A stretch of 64,000 bases of DNA, taken from positions 4,178,216 through 4,242,215 of the forward strand of contig NC_014121.1 in assembly GCF_000025565.1 (NCBI RefSeq), written 5' to 3'. Below are positions 1-7,740 of this stretch, piece after piece. Every line of letters starts with the position of its first letter. The first letter of the stretch is position 1. Source of the DNA: Enterobacter cloacae subsp. cloacae ATCC 13047 (lineage in GTDB: Bacteria > Pseudomonadota > Gammaproteobacteria > Enterobacterales > Enterobacteriaceae). The translations under genes were made by a program, and so were the position numbers. Under the pieces are notes generated by a model, which was given only the letters and a program-made list of their open reading frames with translations, made no database searches and had not been told where the DNA came from.

Positions 1-1
1 C

Positions 2-298
2 TGGGTGCGCCTGGCGCTCTTTACCACCACCGCATTGATCACCGCAACCATCGTCAGCATGGCGGGCTCAATCGGCTTTGTCGGGCTGGTGGTTCCGCAC
101 GTCATGCGTTTCTTGTTCGGTCCTCTGCATCGAACCCTGCTGATTGCCAGCGCACTGGCGGGGGCGATCCTGATGGTGCTGGCAGATATCGCCTCGCGCA
201 TGCTGATTGCCCCGCAAAGTCTGCCCGTCGGGGTGGTAACCGCCCTGGTTGGCGTGCCGTTCTTTGCCGTGATCATCTACCGCTCAAGGAATAAGTGA
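2..298 (+). CDS. FecCD-family iron-siderophore ABC permease, C-terminal part
   Basis: Partial gene: the reading frame is open from the left edge, so the start lies outside the window. The visible ~98 residues are hydrophobic and carry the FecCD-family GLVVPHVMR-type motif (GFVGLVVPHVMRFLFG), the segment next to the ATPase-coupling loop, followed by two membrane spans and a short basic tail. The family forms the inner-membrane channel of BtuCD-type importers of ferric siderophores, haem or cobalamin. The stop codon overlaps the start of the next gene (TGATG), which encodes the matching ATPase, so the two are translationally coupled. The substrate cannot be told from this fragment; a ferric siderophore is the likeliest. 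Confidence 0.88.
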   Translation, partial: WVRLALFTTTALITATIVSMAGSIGFVGLVVPHVMRFLFGPLHRTLLIASALAGAILMVLADIASRMLIAPQSLPVGVVTALVGVPFFAVIIYRSRNK

Positions 299-1059
299 TG
301 AGTATCTGCGCTGAAAATATTACCTGGAAGGTAGGCAAAAAGGTCATCGTCAATAACGTGTCGCTCAAGGTGGCGCGCGGTGAAACGGTAGGTCTGCTTG
401 GCCCTAATGGTTGCGGTAAATCATCGCTTTTGCGCATTCTGGCTGGCCTGCGCCGCCCGGATGCGGGCTGTGTGACGCTGGACGGTCAGGACATTTCCCG
501 CATCGCCAAAAAGCAGCTTGCGCGCCGGGTGGCCTTCGTTGAACAGCACGGTATGACCGATGCCAATATGCGCGTTCGCGATGTCGTCAAACTCGGTCGT
601 ATCCCGCATCACTCCCCGTTCTCGAACTGGAGCAAGCAGGATGACGAGACCGTTACCGCCGCCCTGCAGCGGGTGGATATGCTGGAAAAAAGCGATCAGG
701 GCTGGCTGAGCCTCTCCGGCGGGGAGCGCCAGCGCGTGCATATCGCCAGGGCGCTGGCGCAGACGCCTACAGAAATTTTGCTGGATGAACCGACCAACCA
801 CCTGGACATTCACCATCAGATGCAGCTGATGCACCTGATAAGCGACCTGCCGGTGACCAGCATTGTGGCTATTCACGATCTCAACCATGCATCGATGTTC
901 TGCGATTCGCTGATTGTGATGCAGCAGGGGCAAATCGTGGCCACCGGAACGCCGCAGGAGATCCTCTCTGAGGCGTTGCTCTGGGACGTTTTTCGGGTCA
1001 AAACCAAAATCGAGATCTCGCCGTTCCATGGCAAAAAGCACATTCACTTTATCGTTTAA
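298..1059 (+). CDS. ATP-binding protein of iron-siderophore ABC importer (FecE/FepC-like)
   Basis: About 253 residues, the normal size for a FecE/FepC-type ATPase. It shows Walker A (GPNGCGKSS, near residue 35), the ABC signature LSLSGGERQRV, Walker B ILLDEPTNHLD, and the switch histidine in VAIHDLNH. It would hydrolyse ATP on the cytoplasmic face to drive the preceding permease. I chose the ATG at 298, which overlaps the permease stop codon; a GTG at 295 in the same frame is possible. The periplasmic binding protein and a second permease, if present, lie to the left of the window. The substrate is inferred, not shown. Confidence 0.9.
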   Translation: MSICAENITWKVGKKVIVNNVSLKVARGETVGLLGPNGCGKSSLLRILAGLRRPDAGCVTLDGQDISRIAKKQLARRVAFVEQHGMTDANMRVRDVVKLGRIPHHSPFSNWSKQDDETVTAALQRVDMLEKSDQGWLSLSGGERQRVHIARALAQTPTEILLDEPTNHLDIHHQMQLMHLISDLPVTSIVAIHDLNHASMFCDSLIVMQQGQIVATGTPQEILSEALLWDVFRVKTKIEISPFHGKKHIHFIV

Positions 1060-1070
1060 GCGCCCGTAAC

Positions 1071-2294
1071 ATGATGCCCCTGCGCCCTGCCACAACGCTC
1101 TGGCCGCCCGTCTTACTGGGCAGCCAGTTTGTGTTTAACATCGGTTTTTACGCGGTCGTCCCCTTCCTGGCGATCTTTTTGCGCGATGACATGCTGCTTT
1201 CCGGCGGCCTTATCGGGCTGATTCTGGGGCTGCGTACCTTTTCGCAGCAGGGGATGTTCATCGTCGGCGGTGCGCTCTCAGACCGCTTTGGTGCCAAAAT
1301 CATTATCCTCTGCGGCTGCGTCATTCGCGTTGCGGGGTATCTGCTGCTGGCATTTGGACACGCGCTCTGGCCCATCATCCTTGGCGCCTGTCTGACCGGC
1401 ATTGGCGGCGCGTTGTTCTCTCCCTCCATCGAAGCGCTGCTGGCCAGGGCGGGTACGCATAGCGAGACTAAAGGTCAACGCAGCCGTGCAGAGTGGTTTG
1501 CGCTGTTTGCCGTCTGCGGTGAACTCGGCGCGGTGCTGGGCCCGGTTGTCGGGGCGTTGCTCACGGGGCTGGGGTTTCGCCAGGTGGCGCTGGCGGGGGC
1601 GGGGGTCTTCGTCGTCGCGCTGATTGTGCTCTACTTCTGCCTTCCGGCTGCGCAACACAGCAAGCAGGCACTCAATATTGTTCCCTGGTGGTCAACCTTC
1701 CGTCAGCCGCGCTTTGTCGCCTTTATCATCGCCTACAGCTCGTGGCTGTTGAGCTACAACCAGCTCTATCTGGCGCTGCCCGTAGAGATCCAGCGTGCCG
1801 GTGGTAACGAGAAAGATCTCGGCCCCCTGTTTATGCTGGCCTCTGTGCTGATCATCACCTTGCAGCTTCCGCTGGCCCGCTTTGCACGACGCGTGGGCGC
1901 GGTGAGAATTTTGCCGGTGGGCTTTTTACTGCTCTCGGCATCTTTTGCGAGCGTGGCGGTGTTCGCCCCGACGGTGCCGCCGGAAGGCTGGCTGCGCTTG
2001 CTGCCGTCGGTATGTTTTGTTGCGCTATTAACGCTTGGGCAAATGCTGCTGGTGCCCTCGGCGAAAGATCTGGTTCCACGCTTTGCGGAGGAATCGACGC
2101 TTGGCGCGCACTACGGCGCACTCGCCACCGCAGGCGGTGTTGCGGTGCTGCTGGGGAATTTGCTGTTTGGCAGTCTGCTGGATCGTGCGCTTGTCCCTTC
2201 GCCGCAGGCGATGTCCCCCTGGCTGCTGCTGGCCCTGTTCCCGCTATGCAGCGCGATCGCCATGAAGATCATTTGTCGCCCTTTCACACGCTGA
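1071..2294 (+). CDS. MFS transporter, MdtH-like drug/siderophore efflux type
   Basis: A 407-residue, strongly hydrophobic protein with the pattern of 12 membrane spans. The loop-2/3 MFS motif is visible as GGALSDRFGAK near residue 65, and there is a motif-C-like glycine/proline stretch (GELGAVLGPVVGALL) in span 5. It resembles the MdtH/YceL-type family of proton-coupled exporters. It starts 11 nt after the ABC ATPase gene on the same strand, so it probably belongs to that operon. That position suggests siderophore export or recycling, but this is inference. The start is one of two tandem ATGs (1071 or 1074), and the ribosome site is weak. Confidence 0.8.
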   Translation: MMPLRPATTLWPPVLLGSQFVFNIGFYAVVPFLAIFLRDDMLLSGGLIGLILGLRTFSQQGMFIVGGALSDRFGAKIIILCGCVIRVAGYLLLAFGHALWPIILGACLTGIGGALFSPSIEALLARAGTHSETKGQRSRAEWFALFAVCGELGAVLGPVVGALLTGLGFRQVALAGAGVFVVALIVLYFCLPAAQHSKQALNIVPWWSTFRQPRFVAFIIAYSSWLLSYNQLYLALPVEIQRAGGNEKDLGPLFMLASVLIITLQLPLARFARRVGAVRILPVGFLLLSASFASVAVFAPTVPPEGWLRLLPSVCFVALLTLGQMLLVPSAKDLVPRFAEESTLGAHYGALATAGGVAVLLGNLLFGSLLDRALVPSPQAMSPWLLLALFPLCSAIAMKIICRPFTR

Positions 2295-2299
2295 GACGG

Positions 2300-2644
2300 T
2301 TACTTTTTCGGGCGATACTTTTCCGGTAATTCCGGTACCGGACGACGATCGTCCAGCAGATGGCGTACCGTCAGGATGGGGTGACGCCACAGCATGCGGG
2401 GCCCCGCCCAGCGCATAATCTGCTTCATCTCTTCACGCCTGGCGGGCTGGTAGCAGTGTACCGGACACTGTTTACAGGCCGGTTTTTCTTCACCAAAGAC
2501 GCACTTATCCAGACGCTTATCCGCATAGGCATTCAGCACCTGATAATGTCCCTCTTCCTGAGAAGCCTGCGGGCACTGTTTTTCATACAGAGCGATCATT
2601 CTGGCGATCGTCTTTTTTTCCCGTGAAATACGTTTACCAGACAT
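2300..2644 (-). CDS. ygbA: YgbA, nitrosative-stress-induced protein
   Basis: A 114-residue basic protein matching the YgbA family ('nitrous oxide-stimulated promoter' family). A cysteine cluster (CVFGEEKPACKQCPVHC, residues ~48-64) suggests metal or Fe-S binding. In E. coli, ygbA is in the NsrR regulon and helps recovery from nitric oxide. The start codon follows a GGTGAG ribosome site by 6 nt. An NsrR-like half motif lies about 19 nt upstream at 2663-2673. The gene is convergent with the MFS gene, only 5 nt from its stop. In E. coli ygbA also neighbours mutS, so the position is conserved. Confidence 0.9.
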   Translation of the reverse strand: MSGKRISREKKTIARMIALYEKQCPQASQEEGHYQVLNAYADKRLDKCVFGEEKPACKQCPVHCYQPARREEMKQIMRWAGPRMLWRHPILTVRHLLDDRRPVPELPEKYRPKK

Positions 2645-2662
2645 AGCGGCTCACCGACTAAA

Positions 2663-2673
2663 AACATGCATTA
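2663..2673 (-). promoter_or_regulatory. Possible NsrR site upstream of ygbA
   Basis: The sequence AACATGCATTA resembles one 11-bp half of the NsrR motif (AAGATGCATTT type) and lies 19 nt before the ygbA start, where a repressor would block transcription. Only one half-site is clear, so this is tentative. The link rests on NsrR control of ygbA in E. coli. Confidence 0.35.
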
Positions 2674-2761
2674 ATAATACTCCTTTATCTGCCACTTTTC
2701 AGTCGTTGCATTTCGTTTTCTGAAGCCGCCTTCCACTATTAAGCCCACCCCCACCCTTTTT

Positions 2762-2781
2762 TACTGGTATTTTATACAGGC
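2762..2781. promoter_or_regulatory. LexA box upstream of symE-like gene
   Basis: TACTGGTATTTTATACAGGC contains the invariant CTG-N10-CAG core with an AT-rich centre and matches the SOS operator consensus well. It ends 39 nt before the symE-like start codon. E. coli symE is also LexA-controlled, so the site and the gene identity support each other. Confidence 0.72.
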
Positions 2782-2818
2782 ATTAACAACACGCGTCGCT
2801 CATCGTTACGGAGGCTAT

Positions 2819-3064
2819 ATGCAAGAGATCGCCACGACCAAACACTATCGCCACTTAAAAGTCGGTTATTTCAGAAAGCGTCACGAAGACCGGAAGACCA
2901 AAATCCCGCGACGTTACAGCGTACATGCGGCGTTGAGCTTAAAAGGCGACTGGCTGGAGCAGGCAGGGTTTACTACCCACTCTCAGGTCAGGGTGGGGGT
3001 TGAACAGGGGAAAATTGTCATCGAACTACTGAAAGAAGATCTCAGCGAGAGCAGAAGAAAATAG
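2819..3064 (+). CDS. SymE-like type I toxin-family protein
   Basis: An 81-residue basic protein. The central part (YSVHAALSLKGDWLEQAGF, about residues 33-51) matches the SymE toxin family, whose core is an AbrB-like fold with the pattern LKGxWLExAGF. In E. coli SymE is SOS-induced, is linked to RNA cleavage and nucleoid condensation, and is held down by the cis-antisense RNA SymR. Here a strong GGAGG ribosome site lies 6-7 nt before the ATG, and a LexA box sits at 2762-2781. The 3' end overlaps the convergent FidL-like gene by 23 nt. The protein is shorter than the 113-residue E. coli SymE, lacking its C-terminal extension. A SymR-like antisense RNA is expected but could not be seen directly. 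Confidence 0.75.
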   Translation: MQEIATTKHYRHLKVGYFRKRHEDRKTKIPRRYSVHAALSLKGDWLEQAGFTTHSQVRVGVEQGKIVIELLKEDLSESRRK

Positions 3065-3521
3065 GACGCTTACCGACGGTAAATAGAAACCCTCTGGGCC
3101 CTTGTTTAAGAATGGTATAGTTCAATTTATGGTTCGGATAAATAAAGAAATCAGGCAACACGTCGCCGAGCACATTATCCGGCAGGGAGTCTTCATTAAC
3201 CTCATGGATCTTCACGGAGGTAAACTGGAAAGAGTCTTTGTTTTCGGTCCAGATATAAGACACATCCCGGCGGATAGAGGCTATCGCCTTGTCGTTTTTA
3301 AAATATGTCCCGCTTAGCGCGATGACCCCGGTCTGCTTTTGCATGGTGTACATAAAATCCAGCGTCAGGTTTGCGCGGGCATCTTCATGGTAAACAACAA
3401 CAGAAACTGAACAGGCTTCCGTATTTTGTTTTTTTTCTAAGTGATAATGATAAAGCCAGGACGTCAGCGCCCCAACGGCAAACAGGACGAGACACAGGAT
3501 GGCAGTAGACTTTTTAGTCAC
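3042..3521 (-). CDS. FidL-like membrane-anchored protein
   Basis: A 159-residue protein with one N-terminal membrane segment (about residues 7-24, after MTKKS) and a periplasmic remainder with no recognised catalytic motif. Overall form and context match FidL, the small inner-membrane protein encoded next to the MarT regulator in Salmonella SPI-3. It starts at GTG (3521-3519), overlapping the stop codon of the upstream regulator gene (GTGA), which implies translational coupling and joint function. Its last 23 nt overlap the convergent symE-like gene. A role as accessory periplasmic partner of the regulator is inference. Confidence 0.68.
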   Translation of the reverse strand: MTKKSTAILCLVLFAVGALTSWLYHYHLEKKQNTEACSVSVVVYHEDARANLTLDFMYTMQKQTGVIALSGTYFKNDKAIASIRRDVSYIWTENKDSFQFTSVKIHEVNEDSLPDNVLGDVLPDFFIYPNHKLNYTILKQGPRGFLFTVGKRPIFFCSR

Positions 3522-4333
3522 TGATTGTACCCCCTAAAATAAAGCGTAACGCATCCTGCATCTTCTTCTTGCTCATACGGTTTTCTGCAAATGAGTACAG
3601 AAAGTGCCGGAGCCGTGCTGGATGAAGAGAAGTAGGCCCAGGGGTATTTTTTACAATCGAGCCCTGTTCGCATGATAATTTGCTTATAACGCGTGAAGTT
3701 ACCCCTGCTTTTAATATCATCGTTTCGTGAGAAAAAATGGCAGCCATTTTCCGTACTGCTTATGGTGTAGTCTTTAAAAAAGTCTTTTCTGGAATAGTCA
3801 TGGACGGCCAGATGAAGAATAAAATAGCCCAGCCCAAAAGAGAGGGCCATAAAAAGCAGTGGAAGATAGCGACGATAGTGATGACGCGGGGTCTTATCTT
3901 TCACCTGAACGGCAGCAGTTTCCGCAATCACCTCTTTCGAGCCGGTGACAGGCTGGGCTTCTGCTATCGCGCTTTCTGATTCTGTTACGTCGTTTTCAAT
4001 TCGGCTGACCTTAACTTCTTTTTTAATCTGGAACCCTTTTCTGGGTACCGTGGCAACCAGCGTGTCGTCAGTCTCTCCCGTCGTGCGCAGCCCACGCCGG
4101 ATAATGGAGATATTCTGATAAAGGGTATTGGCCGGAACTAACATTCCGTCTTCACCCCAAACTTTAGTGAAGAAATCCCTTTGATTAACCACTTCCGGGG
4201 CGGACTCAAGCAGAAGTACCAGACAGCGACTGGCTGGCGTCGTCAGAATGACGCTCAACTCCGGTCGGGTCATAGAGACAAGTAAGTTTTTCTCTGGACA
4301 AAATTTAATATTATCGTTAATTATCCAGAACAT
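3518..4333 (-). CDS. ToxR/CadC/MarT-type membrane transcriptional regulator
   Basis: About 271 residues. The first ~105 form an OmpR/PhoB-type winged helix (LLLESAPEVVNQRDFF, then NTLYQNISIIRRGLR and VATVPRKGF in the wing). A flexible linker follows, then one membrane span at about residues 156-177 and a ~95-residue periplasmic domain with four cysteines. This is the layout of one-component membrane regulators such as ToxR, CadC and MarT. I chose the ATG at 4333, which has an AGTGAG site 6 nt upstream; an in-frame TTG at 4351 would add six residues. The coupled FidL-like gene recalls the Salmonella marT-fidL pair. No target gene is adjacent and the signal sensed is unknown. Confidence 0.78.
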   Translation of the reverse strand: MFWIINDNIKFCPEKNLLVSMTRPELSVILTTPASRCLVLLLESAPEVVNQRDFFTKVWGEDGMLVPANTLYQNISIIRRGLRTTGETDDTLVATVPRKGFQIKKEVKVSRIENDVTESESAIAEAQPVTGSKEVIAETAAVQVKDKTPRHHYRRYLPLLFMALSFGLGYFILHLAVHDYSRKDFFKDYTISSTENGCHFFSRNDDIKSRGNFTRYKQIIMRTGLDCKKYPWAYFSSSSTAPALSVLICRKPYEQEEDAGCVTLYFRGYNQ

Positions 4334-4853
4334 ATGAGACTCACTATGCAATAAACAGAATCAGAAAACTGTTGCCAGAGTTAGCAAGTATACTCTGCGA
4401 ATATTCCTTGTCAAAGCAGTAAGTTATGGTGTTTGTTCAGCAGTAACACCGAAATAAAATAATGTGAGCATAATAGAATATTATCCCCACATCGAAGACA
4501 AATACGTTTCTGAAACAGAAAAAAGGATGACGTTATATTCTGACGCCTTTATTCCCGTTTACGTTTAATACGCAAGGAATATCGCGCGGTGTTCCTTTAG
4601 CGTTACCGGACCAGCGTGCCTGTCGCAATTGCGGCAAGACAGGCCCACGTCTCAGCATCGCTGGAATCAGGTACGCATTTTAGTCGAAAGAGCCCGCACG
4701 TCTGTTTTCCTGTCCAGCAGAGTCCGTTATCATGGTCCGTGAACGATTCATGATAAGAAACGCAGGCTGTCATGCGTTCCAATGAGAGAGTAAGAAACCT
4801 GACAATAAAAAAGACAACTCATTGAAATTGAAAAAAATGGACACGGTAACCTA
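4334..4853. other. AT-rich intergenic region between marT-like gene and mutS
   Basis: About 520 bp without a convincing ORF. The left half is AT-rich and holds an inverted repeat GGTGTT (4429-4434) / AACACC (4445-4450), a possible regulator site for the leftward marT-like gene. Near 4620 there is a weak hairpin (GCCTGTC...GACAGGC) without a T-run. The right half must carry the mutS promoter, but I could not pick one reliably. Confidence 0.5.
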
Positions 4854-7415
4854 ATGAGTACACTTGAAAATTTTGACGCCCATACCCCAATGATGCAGCA
4901 GTACCTGAAGCTGAAAGCGCAGCATCCGGAAATTCTGCTGTTTTACCGCATGGGCGATTTTTACGAGCTGTTTTATGACGATGCTAAACGGGCATCGCAG
5001 CTGCTCGACATCTCTCTGACCAAACGTGGCGCATCGGCAGGTGAACCCATCCCGATGGCAGGCATTCCGCATCATGCGGTAGAAAACTACCTGGCCAAGC
5101 TGGTGAATCAGGGCGAGTCGGTTGCCATCTGTGAGCAGATCGGCGATCCGGCCACCTCAAAAGGCCCGGTTGAACGCAAGGTCGTGCGTATCGTCACGCC
5201 AGGCACCATTAGCGACGAAGCCCTGCTCCAGGAGCGTCAGGATAACCTGCTGGCGGCCCTGTGGCAGGACGGCAAAGGGTTTGGTTACGCCACGCTGGAT
5301 ATCAGCTCCGGGCGTTTTCGTCTGAGCGAGCCGGCTGACCGGGAAACCATGGCAGCCGAGCTGCAGCGCACCAACCCGGCGGAACTGCTGTATGCCGAAG
5401 ATTTTGCCGAAATGGCGTTGATCGAAGGTCGTCGCGGCCTGCGCCGCCGTCCGCTGTGGGAATTTGAAATTGATACCGCTCGCCAGCAGCTCAACCTGCA
5501 GTTTGGCACCCGCGATCTGATTGGCTTTGGGGTGGAAAACGCCCCGCGCGGATTGTGCGCCGCGGGCTGCCTTTTGCAGTATGTGAAAGATACCCAGCGC
5601 ACCGCCCTGCCGCATATCCGCTCTATCACCATGGAGCGCCAGCAGGACAGCATCATTATGGATGCGGCCACGCGTCGGAATCTGGAGATCACCCAGAACC
5701 TGGCGGGTGGCGTTGAGAACACGCTGGCATCCGTCCTCGATAACACCGTGACGCCGATGGGCAGCCGCATGCTGAAGCGCTGGCTGCATATGCCCGTCCG
5801 CGATACGGATACGCTCGTTTGTCGTCAGCAGACCATTGCCGCGCTGCAGGATCGCTACACCGAACTGCAGCCTGTGCTGCGTCAGGTGGGCGATCTGGAG
5901 CGTATTCTGGCTCGCCTGGCACTGCGCACGGCGCGGCCTCGCGACCTTGCACGAATGCGTCATGCCTTCCAGCAGTTGCCGGAACTGCGTGCTCAACTGA
6001 GCGACGTTGACAGCGCACCGGTTCAGAAACTGCGCGAAACCATGGGCGAGTTTGCTGAACTCCGCGAGCTGCTGGAGCGCGCTATCATAGATGCGCCGCC
6101 GGTTCTGGTGCGCGACGGTGGCGTAATTGCCCCTGGCTACAACGAAGAGCTGGATGAATGGCGCGCGCTGGCTGACGGCGCAACGGATTACCTCGACAAG
6201 CTGGAGATCCGCGAGCGCGAACGTCTCGGGCTCGATACCCTGAAAGTCGGCTATAACGCAGTCCACGGTTACTATATTCAGATCAGCCGCGGGCAGAGCC
6301 ATCTGGCGCCGATTCACTATGTGCGTCGCCAGACGTTGAAAAACGCTGAGCGCTACATCATTCCTGAGCTGAAAGAGTATGAGGACAAAGTTCTCACCTC
6401 GAAAGGCAAAGCGCTGGCCCTGGAAAAGCAGCTTTACGACGAGCTGTTCGACATGCTGATGCCACACCTCGCGGACCTGCAGTTAAGCGCTGGCGCGCTG
6501 GCGGAGCTGGATGTGCTGGTGAATCTGGCTGAGCGCGCTGAAACGCTGAACTATACCTGCCCGACCTTTACCGACAAGCCCGGCATTCGCATTACCGAAG
6601 GCCGCCACCCGGTGGTGGAGCAGGTACTGAACGAGCCGTTCATCGCTAACCCGCTGAGCCTGTCGCCGCAGCGAAGAATGCTGATCATTACCGGTCCGAA
6701 CATGGGCGGTAAAAGTACCTATATGCGCCAGACGGCGCTTATCGCCCTGCTCGCCTACATCGGCAGCTACGTTCCGGCGCAGAAAGTGGAGATTGGCCCC
6801 ATCGATCGTATCTTCACCCGCGTGGGTGCGGCGGACGATCTGGCCAGCGGCCGTTCCACCTTTATGGTCGAAATGACGGAAACCGCCAATATCCTGCACA
6901 ACGCGACAGAACACAGCCTGGTGCTGATGGACGAAGTCGGACGCGGCACCTCAACCTACGACGGACTGTCGCTGGCATGGGCGTGTGCGGAAAATCTAGC
7001 GAATAAAATCAAGGCCATGACGCTGTTCGCGACGCACTACTTTGAACTGACGCAGTTGCCGGAGAAAATGGAGGGCGTGGCAAACGTCCACCTGGATGCG
7101 CTTGAGCATGGCGATACCATCGCCTTTATGCACACGGTGCAGGAGGGGGCTGCGAGCAAGAGCTATGGCCTGGCCGTCGCGGCACTGGCGGGTGTGCCTA
7201 AAGAGGTAATTAAACGCGCGCGTCAGAAACTGCGCGAGCTGGAAAGCCTGTCACCGAATGCGGCGGCCACCCAGATTGACGGTACACAGATGTCGCTGCT
7301 GGCACCTGCGGAAGAGACGTCACCCGCCGTTGAAGCGCTGGAGAATCTCGACCCGGATTCACTGACGCCACGTCAGGCGCTGGAGTGGATTTATCGGCTG
7401 AAAAGTCTGGTTTAG
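4854..7415 (+). CDS. mutS: DNA mismatch repair ATPase MutS
   Basis: An 853-residue protein, the same length as E. coli MutS. The mismatch-reading Phe36-Tyr-Glu38 motif sits in the N-terminal domain (GDFYELF). The connector, lever and clamp domains follow, then Walker [10 protein letters not shown] from residue 614, Walker [17 protein letters not shown], and a C-terminal helix-rich dimer/tetramer segment. MutS binds mismatches and small loops and recruits MutL and MutH. The start is the ATG at 4854, as in other enterobacteria (MSTLENFD). The gene ends in a REP pair that doubles as a terminator. Confidence 0.99.
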   Translation: MSTLENFDAHTPMMQQYLKLKAQHPEILLFYRMGDFYELFYDDAKRASQLLDISLTKRGASAGEPIPMAGIPHHAVENYLAKLVNQGESVAICEQIGDPATSKGPVERKVVRIVTPGTISDEALLQERQDNLLAALWQDGKGFGYATLDISSGRFRLSEPADRETMAAELQRTNPAELLYAEDFAEMALIEGRRGLRRRPLWEFEIDTARQQLNLQFGTRDLIGFGVENAPRGLCAAGCLLQYVKDTQRTALPHIRSITMERQQDSIIMDAATRRNLEITQNLAGGVENTLASVLDNTVTPMGSRMLKRWLHMPVRDTDTLVCRQQTIAALQDRYTELQPVLRQVGDLERILARLALRTARPRDLARMRHAFQQLPELRAQLSDVDSAPVQKLRETMGEFAELRELLERAIIDAPPVLVRDGGVIAPGYNEELDEWRALADGATDYLDKLEIRERERLGLDTLKVGYNAVHGYYIQISRGQSHLAPIHYVRRQTLKNAERYIIPELKEYEDKVLTSKGKALALEKQLYDELFDMLMPHLADLQLSAGALAELDVLVNLAERAETLNYTCPTFTDKPGIRITEGRHPVVEQVLNEPFIANPLSLSPQRRMLIITGPNMGGKSTYMRQTALIALLAYIGSYVPAQKVEIGPIDRIFTRVGAADDLASGRSTFMVEMTETANILHNATEHSLVLMDEVGRGTSTYDGLSLAWACAENLANKIKAMTLFATHYFELTQLPEKMEGVANVHLDALEHGDTIAFMHTVQEGAASKSYGLAVAALAGVPKEVIKRARQKLRELESLSPNAAATQIDGTQMSLLAPAEETSPAVEALENLDPDSLTPRQALEWIYRLKSLV

Positions 7416-7433
7416 TTTTCTGCGGTCTGTTTT

Positions 7434-7510
7434 GTCGGGTGGCGGCTTCGCCTTACCCGACCTACAAAACCCGTAGGCCCGGTAAGCGTAGCGCCACCGG
7501 GCTTTTTTTT
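7434..7510. repeat. REP doublet, second unit with T-run terminator
   Basis: Two palindromic REP units: 7434-7461 (GTCGGGT...ACCCGAC) and 7477-7502 (GCCCGGT...ACCGGGC), the second followed by eight T residues. This can form a Rho-independent terminator for mutS. It abuts, and by two bases overlaps, the stop codon of the convergent decarboxylase subunit D gene. A close copy of the doublet lies at 30341-30424. Confidence 0.85.
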
Positions 7511-7730
7511 ACAGCAATGGCGGAATGGTCGGTACCTGCGGCGCCTCATCAATATCCTTCTGCGTCATGCGGAACGCTTCAGGGTAATGTTCGCGGCTGG
7601 TACGACGCAGCGGCTCAGTATCGCGCCAGGTATACAGGCAATGCTGGCACTGATAAACCGTCCAGATCCCTTTCACCGGTGATGTGGCCATCACCTCAAT
7701 TTGCTCATCGGCACAACGTGGACAAATCAT
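7509..7730 (-). CDS. Hydroxyarylic acid decarboxylase subunit D (VdcD/EcdD-like)
   Basis: A 73-residue protein with two CxxC pairs (Cys3/Cys6 and Cys28/Cys31), consistent with a small zinc-ribbon. It matches the VdcD/BsdD/EcdD family, the small third subunit found with UbiD-type non-oxidative aromatic acid decarboxylases. It is the last gene of the leftward B-C-D operon, 10 nt after subunit C. The exact role of subunit D is poorly known in the family; it is needed for full activity in some systems. Its identity rests on both the cysteine pattern and the operon position. Confidence 0.86.
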   Translation of the reverse strand: MICPRCADEQIEVMATSPVKGIWTVYQCQHCLYTWRDTEPLRRTSREHYPEAFRMTQKDIDEAPQVPTIPPLL

Positions 7731-7740
7731 CTTTTCCTCC

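Noticed and set aside
2720-2762. Run of C and T residues before the LexA box as a poly-pyrimidine regulatory element
   Set aside because: Too short and not repeated elsewhere in the window.
4611-4645. GCCTGTC...GACAGGC hairpin upstream of mutS as a terminator or RNA gene
   Set aside because: No T-run, weak stem and no recognisable promoter before it.
5157-6467. 436-residue antisense reading frame inside mutS
   Set aside because: It lies fully opposite the well-supported mutS gene, has no family features, and is the expected by-product of GC-rich codons.
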